A DNA stretch of 64,000 nucleotides from Lineus longissimus (lineage: Eukaryota > Nemertea > Pilidiophora > Heteronemertea > Lineidae): assembly GCF_910592395.1 (NCBI RefSeq), contig NC_088314.1, positions 4,590,001 through 4,654,000 of the forward strand. The letters are read 5' to 3'. This document shows positions 36,262 to 47,600 of this stretch, in pieces. Position 1 is the stretch's first letter, and each line of letters starts with the position of its first letter. A program made the translations under genes and the position numbers. The notes beneath the pieces are model-generated. The model did not search any database. It was not told where the DNA came from and saw only the letters and a list, made by a program, of their open reading frames with translations.

Positions 36262-37192
36262 GTGAGATACAGGAAAATTCGTCCCCGGATAATTCGTCCC
36301 CGGAAAATTCGTCCCCGCAAATTCGTCCCCAGATAATTCGTCCCCAAGGAAAATTCGTCCCCGGAAAATTCGTCCCGGAGGATAATTCGTCCCCGAGGAT
36401 AATTCGTCCCCGGAAAATTTGTCCCCGAGGATAATTCGTCCCTGGAAAGTTCGTCCCCGAGGATAATTCGTCCCCAGAATATTTTACAAAGTTGAAAGTT
36501 GGGGGTTACAGGAAATATATAGAATATATATAGAATATTTTACAAAGTTGAAAGTTTCTGACTTTACTTTAGTCTTGTTGAATGGACTGTAGTAATAACT
36601 ACTACTTTCGATTTTTCTCATTCAGTGTAACACCTCTCTTTACTACCATACAGCTAGTTACCTCCCCCACTATTTTTATAGTAGGTAGAAGTAGGCAGGC
36701 GAAATATTTTATTGAAGAATTTTGAGCTTTTCTTTCATTTTGACCAGTAAAAATACTTATTTGAAAAAAAAAAATTATTTCCCCTGCCTACCTCTACCTA
36801 CTATGAAAAGAGTGGAGTAGGTAACTAGCTAGTAGGGTAGTAAAGAGAGATATAATGAATGAGAAAAGTCGAAAGTAGTAAGTAGTAGTTATTACTAGAA
36901 AGTAATGTCAGAAACTTTCAATTGTTGTTTGATTTTCCGGGGACGAATTATCTTCGAGGACAAATTTCCCAGGGACGAATTATCCTAGGGGACATATTTT
37001 CCGGGGACGAAATTTTCCTCGGGGACGAATTTTCCAGGGACGAATTATCCTCGGGGACGAATTCTCCAGGGACGTATTATCCTCGGGGACGAATTATCCG
37101 GGGACGAATTTTCCTAGGGGACGAATTTTCCGGGGACAAGTTTTCCGGGGACGAATTTTCCGGGGACGAATTTTCCTAGAGCCGTGAGATAC
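36262..37192. mobile_element. Foldback-type transposon flanked by a 9-bp direct repeat
   Basis: The 913-bp core (36271-37183) is one long imperfect palindrome. Each outer arm is an array of 14-18-bp subrepeats: about 13 copies of AATTCGTCCCCGG on the left (36271-36477) and about 15 copies of the complement GGGGACGAATT on the right (36937-37177). Inner arms also pair: left 36545-36720 (TTTCTGACTTTACTTTAG ... GTAGGTAGAAGTAGGCAGG) with right 36770-36920. The ends share 18 bp (AGGAAAATTCGTCCCCGG inverted). GTGAGATAC flanks both sides (36262-36270, 37184-37192), suggesting a 9-bp target duplication, although six bases (AGAGCC) separate it from the right arm. No transposase frame is inside, so it is non-autonomous. 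Confidence 0.85.
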
Positions 37193-40169
37193 GTATTCAG
37201 GCTCGGTGCTTATCGTCCATTAAGCTGTTGTACTCCCGGGTATTTTTGAAATCTAAGGGTGTCGTATTGAATAACACTAACAGCAGCTACCACCTGTTCT
37301 AAACTACACTATGTTTGATCTATTAAGGGCAGTGAAGTCTCTCGATAAAGGTGTCGATCATGAACACATTTCATCCCTTGTGATCTTAGGTGGTTGACTT
37401 TACTTCAGATCCTCATCCTTTCAGTGAGTCATGATTGAATCCTTCTGCTAGTTGAATGGTTCCTATTCAGTAAGATAGGATTTGAACATCTGAAATCCTC
37501 TGCCATAATGCTTTTCAGGGTCGGCAATATTCCTTGCAGTATTGACGATGCGCCTTAGTCGTTCGATTATCCTTGATTCAAAAGCTAAGCGCTGTGGGTG
37601 GGTGTAATGTTGGTTAAGTAATTGACCAATGTCACTGCATAATGTATAGTGTCGCCATGCGTAAGTGTCTGCTCGGGGGCATGACATGGAATACAGATTG
37701 GTTTCGCCATTGCACCCTTCCCTGATAACAAGTTCGCCGCAGTTCAATCATGGTAAAATATAGTATTAGCGGTTGGGAGATTTGTAGAAATTGCAGTGAT
37801 TGAGATAATCAGCCGAGTTCCAATCTGGGGTTGATTTCAGCTCTTCACCACGGATTTTAGAAGTGGGGTTTCTGGTTTTTCAAAGAGGACAAAAGTTAAG
37901 AGCATTCAGGCTGCTTCAGTCAGTTTGTGAGTGAAAGAAGAGAGCATTTTTGTGTGCCTTCCTTCTGTGTTTCAAGTTTCCAAGATTGCCGTATTTCCAA
38001 ACATGATAATTGATATGATAGCAGCACGAAATCTGAAAGGATCACGTCGCATCAATGATAATGAAATAATGTCGTCTTTGCCCTGACCATGTCCACCACT
38101 GATTTGAATCTGATCGTCTCTGAACCGAGTAACTGAACAAGCGATCATTTTCTCTCTGACACCTTTGGGCTGATTAGATTAACCAAGGCAAGATGCCTCA
38201 AGCAGTATTGATTGGATATAAATATTGGCAAAGGTCACTTCATTTTTACCTTGTTCAACTTTTTTGAGTGGATAGAACTAAACTTTATACTTAGTTGGAG
38301 TTTGACATTGACATTTTAGGAGAGTTTTTTAAACCTAGGTTGTTGATAAGTGATATGTATATCAGGGCACCCATTTTAGAGCCATTTTGGCATCAGAATA
38401 TGGAGAATGTGGAAGATTTTTGGAGAGCTCGGACACAATGACTGAACATATTTCTGCTTAAATGACATTTTACAGCTAATTTTGATAATAAACCCTAAAG
38501 CCTCTGAAGCATTGATTGGTGACTCTAACATGACGAAGTGGTGTATCAACTCCCTACAGAAATCTATTTCCTGGCCGTCATGATAAGAAAGCTTGCTGTA
38601 CTTTTGTGTTAAGTAGCTTATGAGTGGAAAATCGGTAATTTGATTTGACTGTGCTCCATAATTTGCCATTGTCGATTTGTTGAGTCTTTTCCAAAGTGCT
38701 GTATTAAAGGAGGGTTCAGAAAAGTTGGAATGACAGTCGCAGTGACTTCCTCCAGCAAAAGGGGGCATTAAAGTGGGACTGTGTGCAAAAAGTAACATCA
38801 TCTTAATGTAATGAACAATATTTTACAGACAGCTAACAATACACCAAATGACTGTCAAAGTTATCGTCAGGTGAGGTTCCTTGAACCTGGTTACTCTGGC
38901 CTCTGTTGGTCTTCAAGAGCATATGTTGTGCCTGTGTATTCTCATAGAGTCGGTGATTGTCTTGAAAATGAGTTTGTTTTTATTGATCAAAAAGCTGCTC
39001 AACATTGCTGGCCCCTGATTCGATTCAGTTCGATCATCTCGCAAAATACCAATCATTCTTGCTATTACCATCATTTCATAAACGTGTATGTGATTATATA
39101 ATTTGTCAAACAATAGCGCAACTCACTGGTGTCGGGTTTGAGATGATTAGGAGACATTTCTGAGATGGTTTTATGTCACTTCTGATTAGAGTTTTGTTAT
39201 TCTGATGTCATTGGAGCTGTTGTCCTGGCGACGACTCTTTAGATTGCTTGAAACATATTGGATTATTGGGTTGTGGTAAAGTAATTGCGGGAAAGAATTT
39301 GTGTCACGCCCTAACCCAGGGTTGGCAGGAATGTGGATGAGGTATGGGGTGGATTTCATTGCGCCAAGACTCTTGCTACTGACTTCCTTCATTCAAATAG
39401 AAATATTGTGTTTAGCAAATATTTTGACTTGGTGCTGCGACTGCATGGGCAAGTCCCAACGGCGCTGGATCCAGGACATGCGACATGACATCATGTGATT
39501 GGTATTTGAGGATATCATACCATACATAATGACACCTTGCGTCGATAGTGAAGTGGTTTCAGTATCAAATATTGGCCAATCATAATGGTCTAACTGCACT
39601 TAACGGCTCAAACTCTGAGACTGCAGTTGAGGTCAAAATCTGCTACCTAGCTGTTCTCCCCTTTCTTGTGAGCTCTGAGTCGGGGCCAGATGCCCCTCCT
39701 TGATGTTATATATTGTCATGGATAGACAGTATTCTCGAACACCCCCTCTCCCAGATCAGATCGTTTCCGCCACGGATTCTGATACGATGAATATAGCCTA
39801 AATGATGAGCTCTATGCATCAGGCAAGATTTCCATGGCAACAGAATTAACATTATTTGTTGGGAAGAGGTGCCTCGTTGTTATGCGGGAGGATAGTCAAG
39901 ATAAACCGAAAAATGACAGTGCTTGGTGAAGTTTCTTCCTATTTTCTTACCATTCTGGGTTTGGATTTGAAAATGATTAGATTTGCCTGATGGTATTGAA
40001 GAACGCAGTTAAGGCTTGTGGTTTTCGCTGAAAAGTTTGAAATTAGGGCCGTATTTACTTGGGTAGGCCTTGTGATTCTTTGAGGCTTCGTTGCTCTGAG
40101 TTTTGCTTTCAGGATACTTTGGAGACGGATGAAAGTCTATTACCACATTTGCAGGTGTTCTTGTGTGAG
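37193..40169. other. About 3 kb without a supported gene
   Basis: No exon, tandem array or bounded element is supported. Open frames at 38376-38801 (minus) and 38811-39101 (plus) are of chance length and unrecognised. Confidence 0.4.
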
Positions 40170-40636
40170 TACCGTATTTTCCGGCGTATGACCCGCGGCT
40201 TTTTGCCCTCAAACAGGCCCAAAAAGTGGGGGTGCGGGTAATACAAAGGTGCGGGTCTTGCGTGGATTCTGAGAGGGATAAGCCCCAACCCCAAAGAAAA
40301 AAAAGGGGACCAAACTGGTTACTTGATAAGGATTTATGTCCATCGTTTTCGCATTGTTTTCAACCAATATTTCCGCCATGATCGCATAGTTTGTGATGTC
40401 TCCGCTAGGGAAAATAGTTACGGCCATGCTGGAATTGATCCACTTTGGTTAACAATTAAAAAAAACATGGCGGTTCTAGGATGTCAACATCAATGAATGG
40501 CTTACTATTTTTGGAGAATGCGGGTCTTGGAGCAGTGCGGGTCATAATCAGGTGCGGGTCTTGCGTGGCTTTAGGTAATGGTCAAAGGGGGTGCGGGTCA
40601 TAGGGCAGTGCGGGGGATAATCCGGAAAATACGGTA
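40170..40636. mobile_element. MITE with 15-bp terminal inverted repeats
   Basis: The element starts TACCGTATTTTCCGG (40170-40184) and ends with the exact reverse complement CCGGAAAATACGGTA (40622-40636). The outermost TA on each side could be a TA target duplication. The interior carries repeated GTGCGGGTC and GCGGGTCATA motifs near both ends and no reading frame, as expected for a non-autonomous DNA transposon. A TA duplication would suit a Tc1/mariner-like or similar source, which the sequence does not identify. Confidence 0.85.
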
Positions 40637-42302
40637 CAGTGTCATATCCCCCCCCTCCCACCCCGTTATACAGTTCTGTACTGGACACTTTACCTGAATG
40701 TTGCGACATCTTTTTCAGTGCATGGTTTTAACATCATCATCATTAGCAGGTGTTGAATCACCACCAGTGTTATTTACCAACAGAATCCAACTTACAACAT
40801 TCCATTTTATCATCAACCACCATCTCCAGAAAAAAAAACAATGCCCACAATATCAGGTGCGTTATTTCATTACCAGACTCATAAATGAATTCCTATTGAT
40901 CATCAATGTTTCTCTTTGTTTATTTGCAGGTTTAGACTAAATGTGTCGGGAGATCGATGCAAACAGCTGCACAGTTTCCTCTTTGATGTAATGTAAGTAC
41001 GCATTTCTTATCGAAATTTATCACAGAAGCTTCTTTCATAGAGGAATAGACATGGTTAAGTAATTCCAGTTATTGGTTCTGAAGTCGCAGCACCACTTAA
41101 AAGTCCAACAATAGCACCAATACCAGCAATTAATGGCGAAAATGCAGAAGCCCTGGATGTGCGCAAGATAAAATATTGAGTTGAAAAGCAATTTTAGATT
41201 TTGTCTGTTTGTTTATTTCGTTGCATTTCAGTTGAAGAAACTATTTGTCTGTATTATAGTGCATCCCATTTGACATACATGTACTGCTATATGATTGTTT
41301 TCTGGAATTTGATTAAGAGTTACATTTGCCTACTTTCTTCATCTAATCATATTTCTCATTATCGAATCCAGTAGTTCTACTTTCTTGTTTCGCATAAAAA
41401 AGACTGCTACGGAATCACCAATTTGGTTAAAGAAATGGCAGACAGGACTCGCCTGAGAAGAGCTGCTGTCTATTAAAAATATCTGCAGAGGGGAGAGAAT
41501 TTGTGCTCATATTGTGAAAGAGCAGCTGCTGAAATGTATTCTCACAACAGCGCGTTCATTTGATCCTGCATCCTTGTCTCGGCAATCTGCTAGGCTAGCG
41601 AGCAACCCTCGACAGATATCTTATGGGTTGAGCCCCTGGAAAAGATTGGTTCAACTATTTCATCTCCCGTCCGTCACTCGGCCAGATTTGATGATGAGAT
41701 TCCTTCCTTTGTACCAAAGGGAGGCAAGGAGAAGTTTCTTGTCCGGGACGCTGGCTGCTTAATGGGCAATGTGATATATTCCAGGGCCTGAAATTGGTGT
41801 TATCGTGACATGATTTGATTATGGAATGAATGAGCTTGCAGATTGTTGTCAGTTATTGGACAGCTTTGACTTCTTCTACTGTTCTCTTGGGAAGTATGTC
41901 AATGTTGCATACAACATTTAAGTGCAACAACACATTCTTAAATTCTAGAATATGAGGGCTCAGACTATAATGTTCATGATAGCAAACGGAATGGTTTTGA
42001 AAGTGCTTCTCTTGTTTACATATACTCTTGATGGTGATCGAGAGTTTTCATTGAAGTGGGTGAAAAGTAATCGTTGAAACTGAAGGAGGAGAGTCAACAC
42101 CAGGTGACCTAAAAATGGTGAAATATCAGTCAGTTCATTGACCCCCAGTCCATATCTATTGAAAAACCTGTTATCTTTCTAGTGTGAGCTGTCTCTCACA
42201 CATCTTCCAAAACCAATCAGTCACTTTAGACTTCTGCCAGATCATTCCCATTTGAAGTAGTGATGTATGTTTACGATTAGATGCAGCTGAGGACAGGCTA
42301 TA
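40637..42302. other. No supported gene
   Basis: An open frame at 41514-41762 is locally richer in CpG and GC than its surroundings, and a second frame there is also open (reading FVPKGGKEKFLVRDAGC), but no homology is recognised and the ends lack clear splice sites. Confidence 0.35.
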
Positions 42303-42775
42303 TAACCAACCATGCTCTGATTTGCACCAATAGCAGATGTCTTTATTGGGCCCCTGTGGAAAGCTCTATGGTTGTGCCTCATCAGACAAGCCATGACCAA
42401 CCAAGCTCTAACTTGCACCAAGAGAGGATATCTTTCTGTTTTGGGGCACCCTGCGGAGACCTCTCTGTTTGTGCTTCATCAGACATACCATGGCCAACCA
42501 AGCTCTGATTTACACCCTGAAAGGATATCGTGTGGGGGCCACCCTTTGGAAACTTCTCTGGTTGCAGCACATCAGACGTGCCTTGACCAACCAAGCTCTG
42601 ACTTGCACTAAGAGAGGATATCTTTCTTTTTTGTGCAACCCTGTGGGAACTTCTCAGGTTGCACCTCATCAGACATGCCATAACCCAAAAAGCTCTGAGG
42701 ATATCTTTTATGGGCCACCCTGTGGAAACCTCTCTGGTTACGCCTCATCAGTTAGGTTATAACCAACTAAGCTCG
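42303..42775. repeat. Degenerate ~91-97-bp tandem repeat, about 5 units
   Basis: ACCAACCAAGCTCTGA recurs near 42305, 42396, 42493, 42586, 42682 and 42762. Each is followed by a TTGCACCAAGAGAGGATATC-like stretch, CACCCTGTGGAAAC, and CTCATCAGAC. Units differ by substitutions and small indels, and the last is shortened. Confidence 0.85.
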
Positions 42776-44366
42776 GATGGGAATATTATTGTGAGATAAA
42801 TGAGACCAATAGAACTTACCTGCAGGGTTTTATCCCAATCATTCTGGCTATTTTGAGCCTCGCTTAATGATTAGTGGGTGATGACTGGATTTGTGAAGAT
42901 CAGGTGTCAGTGGGTAGGATTTGATCCATTACTCCCGGTTTTATCGGTTATCGATCATTTATTTTAGTTATATTGTGCGGAAATAGAAAATCAGTTGACG
43001 AGCGCAAACGTTAAAAATGTTGAAAAAGTTTTGGTGAAGTGCAGGAACGGAACTTGCCCACAGTTTGGTAACTCTCTGCACATTTATTATGGCAAGCCTC
43101 TGCTATAAAACTTGCTTAACTGCTGTGTATTGTGAAGCATCTCCACCTCTCAAGGGTGCAGTTCGTTGCATGTCACAGGTTTGTTTGTATGTTCTTCCGA
43201 CATATCAAACCAAATCTTTCCTGTTCTGCTAAAGTCGATGATTTTGTCTTTGCCAAGATTTGACGACTTGCCACCCATTCTCCATCAGAATCAATCATAT
43301 CCGTTAAAGAGTGGGTCCCTTGTGCCTAAAAACACTGATGGCATTAAATGTGACATTTTCTGAAATTTCCAATATTGACAACGCAATCTGCATATTGTCA
43401 TATTTTGATGGCGTGCTTTAAATAGACGTGACATTTAAACCTTTCTAGAGGCAAATCTAGTCATTGATTTTAAGACAAATTTATCACGAAGGTTTGATTT
43501 GGGGACTGTCAATAGTTGCTGTGTTATACTTGAAGCCAGTTTTTCAGTGATTCTATGTTATAAAACATATAGTAATGTATATATTGCCATATGAGACTAT
43601 TGAATTTAGTGTAGACTTGATAATTTTGAAAAATCACTAATCTCTCATATATTGCTTGATGCAGGCTATCAATATGCTGTATTTCTAAATGAAAGGTAAG
43701 AGAGAAAGGCTAAAGGTCACCTACCTCCTATGGCAGGCATTTGGATCACGTCTAGACTAGATATTAGGAATGATACAAAGGCCTGCTGGAGGAGGATGGA
43801 AGTCTCAGATTGTGTTGTTCTCTGAGAGAGCATGATTTTAATCAGAGGGGTTTCAGTCTCAGTTTCACAGGAATGCCGCCTCGACCAATTTTCATCCTCT
43901 CCAAGCTTCCACAAAGGGTGTTACCTGTCTCCCGCTATGCCTGTTGACAAATGGTTGTAGCTGCCGTAGCCTAGATTTAGTTCATGTTCTCCAGCCAGTT
44001 AAATACAAACTCGGGGGGGGGGGGCCTCAGCCATTTGTTTTGTTGGCCCCAGTTGACCAAAACGAAGATTCATCTTTATTACTGTCTCCTGACTTTTTAT
44101 CCGTGGATTCTGTTGATGGTGTAGTAGTCATGTAATTTGGTTGAAAACTTTTATAATGTATCATCTTGTATCGCTCCCTCTGGTACTGTCATTTCATTAT
44201 CATGCATCCTGACGTAGCTGCATGTACTCTGTAGCATCCTAAGTGAGTGACCCTCTTACGATTCAGCAATGCAGCAACCTTTATCAGTATAGTTGGATTG
44301 AAGGGAGGGGATTGCATGATGGATCCCACTGTGTTGTTTTTTAGTTGATGACATTATTGTCAGTAA
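42776..44366. other. No supported gene
   Basis: Ordinary AT-rich sequence. A run of 12 G lies at 44013-44024. No exon or element could be supported. Confidence 0.4.
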
Positions 44367-44643
44367 ACAAAAACAAATGTCCTAGCTCCACGCAAAGATC
44401 TCCGAGCCAAAGTGGATGGAGTGGCAGACGCGTTGTTGCTGGCAGAAGTTGCGAAACGGCGTCAACGTAAATCATCCAAGAAAGTATCCTGAAGACTGAA
44501 TGAGTTGACTGTTGGTGTTGATCACTTCTGCCTTGACTCCGAAAATGTGTACAAAAGTTAAAGTGATCTTTTTGATGAAGATGAAGAGAATGGATCTGGT
44601 GTCTGGATGAAGATAAAGCCTCATGTTCTAATGGTGAGACAGT
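44367..44643 (+). pseudogene. Coding-like relic, family not recognised
   Basis: One frame reads protein-like sequence across the block with only two internal stops, TGA at 44490 and TAA at 44559. The first part reads APRKDLRAKVDGVADALLLA, then a basic tail KRRQRKSSKK; the last part reads SDLFDEDEENGSGVW. The first section is CpG-rich, unlike adjacent DNA. It could be a terminal exon ending at 44490 with chance-open sequence beyond, a retrocopy, or coincidence. There is no clear acceptor except CAG at 44361-44363 or TAG at 44383-44385. Confidence 0.25.
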
Positions 44644-47600
44644 GATGGAGTGGTTTTACCATTGTTGCGGGTAAAAATTTCACCACAGCCACGACATGAA
44701 TTATTCAATGTTTGGTCAGCAATAAATCAGTGCAGCGGTGTTGCACAAATGTGACGCCACGATGCTGTGAATTACGCTGGATAAACATGGTGGCGTAACT
44801 AATACAAGCGCAGAGCACTCCCACCCTGCCATTGAGGCAATTTGGAGCTGGGCTTGTTCAAATTCTCTGCTATGCTTCTGGCATCAGCAGCAGAAATGAT
44901 GTAACAGTTAGCTTTTTCCTGCTTTGGGATTAAAAAGAAAGGTTGCAAGTGATTCCCTTGAAATATCTAATTTTAAATGGCAAGTCACTGACACATGATG
45001 CCTTAGATTATCAATCCCAATGGTTCTCTCGATGGTGCAACTAATGTCCTAAGAATATTGGTCACTCCAACTGCACCAGCAAGATAAAGGTAAAAAGGTC
45101 ACCAATAATGGCATTTGGGCTCAGATTTGTATCGATAAGCTGCTTTGAACCTTTGATTTATGTTCATAGTTAGTGTTGTGTGGACATTCCCTCAACCCAA
45201 ATCACACCAATCCCAAACATTTACAAATGATACACTCGATATTTGCATTTCAAATTCCGACTCCCTCTTGACGGTTATTCATGCGTTGGTGTCCCAGGAG
45301 TGGCATTGCATTCTGTTACATTTCGTTTGCATTTGGTATATAGGAGGCAGCAATGGGTGAAGGATGAAGTCAGATGGGGACTTCCAAACAGATCAACCCA
45401 ATGTTGCTTGCCAAACTATATTACAAGAGGTAGATCATGTTAGGCGTCGTACCATTGCTTAGGCCATCTTTCATGAAATTGCCCATTCTGCAACTGCAAA
45501 CACTCATTCCTCGAAAAGAGATGGTGCTAAGTAGCACAAGTGTTTTTAAGCATTTCACATTGAGAAAGGTGATCATCTGCCTGCTATGTTTTCAAGTTGC
45601 CTGTCAAGCTATTTATCATCTCTGACAAAAATCTGTTGGGGAGTAATTAACTGAGAACATTAATCACATGATCTTTCTTTAAAGATTATGCGAAGTGGCA
45701 CAAATAAAGTTTAATTGGAGCAAGATCCCTGATGGAATTAAGATGGTCGATTGACTGTTACTAAAATCATTTGGGAAGTCTTTGTAATCTAAGTTTAAAA
45801 TGATACAGTTCTCTTCCGACAGTGACACGGCTAGTTCAACTTAATACTGAAACACACAAACAAGTATTTCAAACCTTGAGCAAGGTAAAGGACACCAATA
45901 GCACCAGGCTAATGCTAAAAAGATAGAAGGCTAGCTAAAATGAGAGATGAATCCAGGGTTGTTCAAACTCTGCTCCATGTAGTCCCTGTCATTGCCATTC
46001 GTCAGACTTAGAGTTAATGAGCAATTCGATTATGATCTAGGGTTGTAGCACAAGTGGGAACAAAACATGTTGTTGATGGTTTCTTTGAAGAGATATGAGT
46101 TGCTTGCAGGAGAGCTATGATGGTTTTGTTGTTAAAAAATCCTTTGACCCGCGGAAATTATTTTATGCGGAAGAGTGGAAGCAAGTGTTAGCAACACCAA
46201 AATATCACGGTTTACAGCATTTGAAAAACAAAACGGTTGTTTACTTGCAGAAGTCTGAAGGTCATTCACCGGTCAATGATACTGAAATCACTAATAAAAA
46301 AGGACCATTCGTAAGTCAGGGCGACGTTTATGGCTCAACGTTCCTGGTCTCCATCAAAACCTTGGGGCATCAATATGCAACGGATCTGTATATTTGCCAT
46401 GTCTTCATCAGCCATGATGGCTGAGATTGTATTCGATTTCCTCGTTCCTAGAATGATGTCTGTGAGGCAATAGATGTCAGAGCGTTGTCCTTGTAGTGGG
46501 GTTGTTGTTTGCTCTACTGATGGATTCTATTGGGTCAGATAATTGGGTTTAGTTTGCAGCGGAAAGTCACAAAGCCGATGTCTACGGCTGGGTTGGCTTG
46601 AGAGGTTGTAGTTGTGATTTAGCATAAATGCATTAGCTATCAGAATTCGATATGTTTTTAAACAAGGTTGACAGGAATGAGTTGATCACAGAAACACTTT
46701 GGTGCATGACATGATTCGTTTGCTTAGTGTCTTACGGAGAATAGGCGATGAAAATTCCTTCTTGCTGGCTTGATATTGATTTGCCTCAATTGGAACTTTT
46801 AAGAAAATTATACATGTTTTTCCATCTGCTAACTAGAGACTTCATAATTCATGTTTTAGCAGTACTTATCTGGTGCACTGAACATGGAGCAGTAGAGGTG
46901 ATGTTGTGCTTAGTTTAACCTTCAAGTGTACCCTCGTCATTCCTTAACTTGATTATAAATTTATAAGAGTGAAAATTATTCCTGTGAGAGGCTGCACAGG
47001 CTATATTTAGCAGCTAATTTCATAGCATGCTTTATGAAATTACGAGCATTTAGAATTAACCAGAATCATACTTGACATTTATGTTCGTATCATGGTTTGT
47101 TTTAATGGTCGTCAGGACACCTCGGCGTCCGCTCAGACATGCCGGAAATAGCTAATGTTTTGCCCTTGCTGTATCTGCCGCATGACTTGGCGTGTTATAG
47201 CAGAACAAATGGCGGCATACTGGGCGAGCTGCTGCGGGGCAAAAGATCTGAAACATTCCTTTCTTGAATTATATGAGTGTGTTATGGCAACACATGACAA
47301 ACCGAACTGGACCCAAAATCAAAACATGCCATTACATTATTGATGAGAAGAATATTCAGAAAAGTCCAAGGTTGAATTTAAAGCTATGCTATATTCAGTG
47401 ATAACTGAAAAAGTTGGTTATGGTAGGGGAGGGGAAGTGGGTTGTCTTAATTTCCTTCTGTATTCAGAAAGGAACTGGGTAGCTCAAAAGTAATACCCTC
47501 TGAAATTTTCCTGGTTTACATTATTGCATTATGCTCGTGGCAGACTCAGAGACAGATGGATTGCTGTAAGATGAAAGAGAGTTCTTTGCTAAACCTGCCA

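Noticed and set aside
38376-38801. 141-codon minus-strand frame
   Set aside because: Chance length, no recognised motif, no splice or promoter context.
46095-46424. 109-codon frame starting MSCLQESYDGF
   Set aside because: Reads plausibly but is of chance length and has no recognised family.
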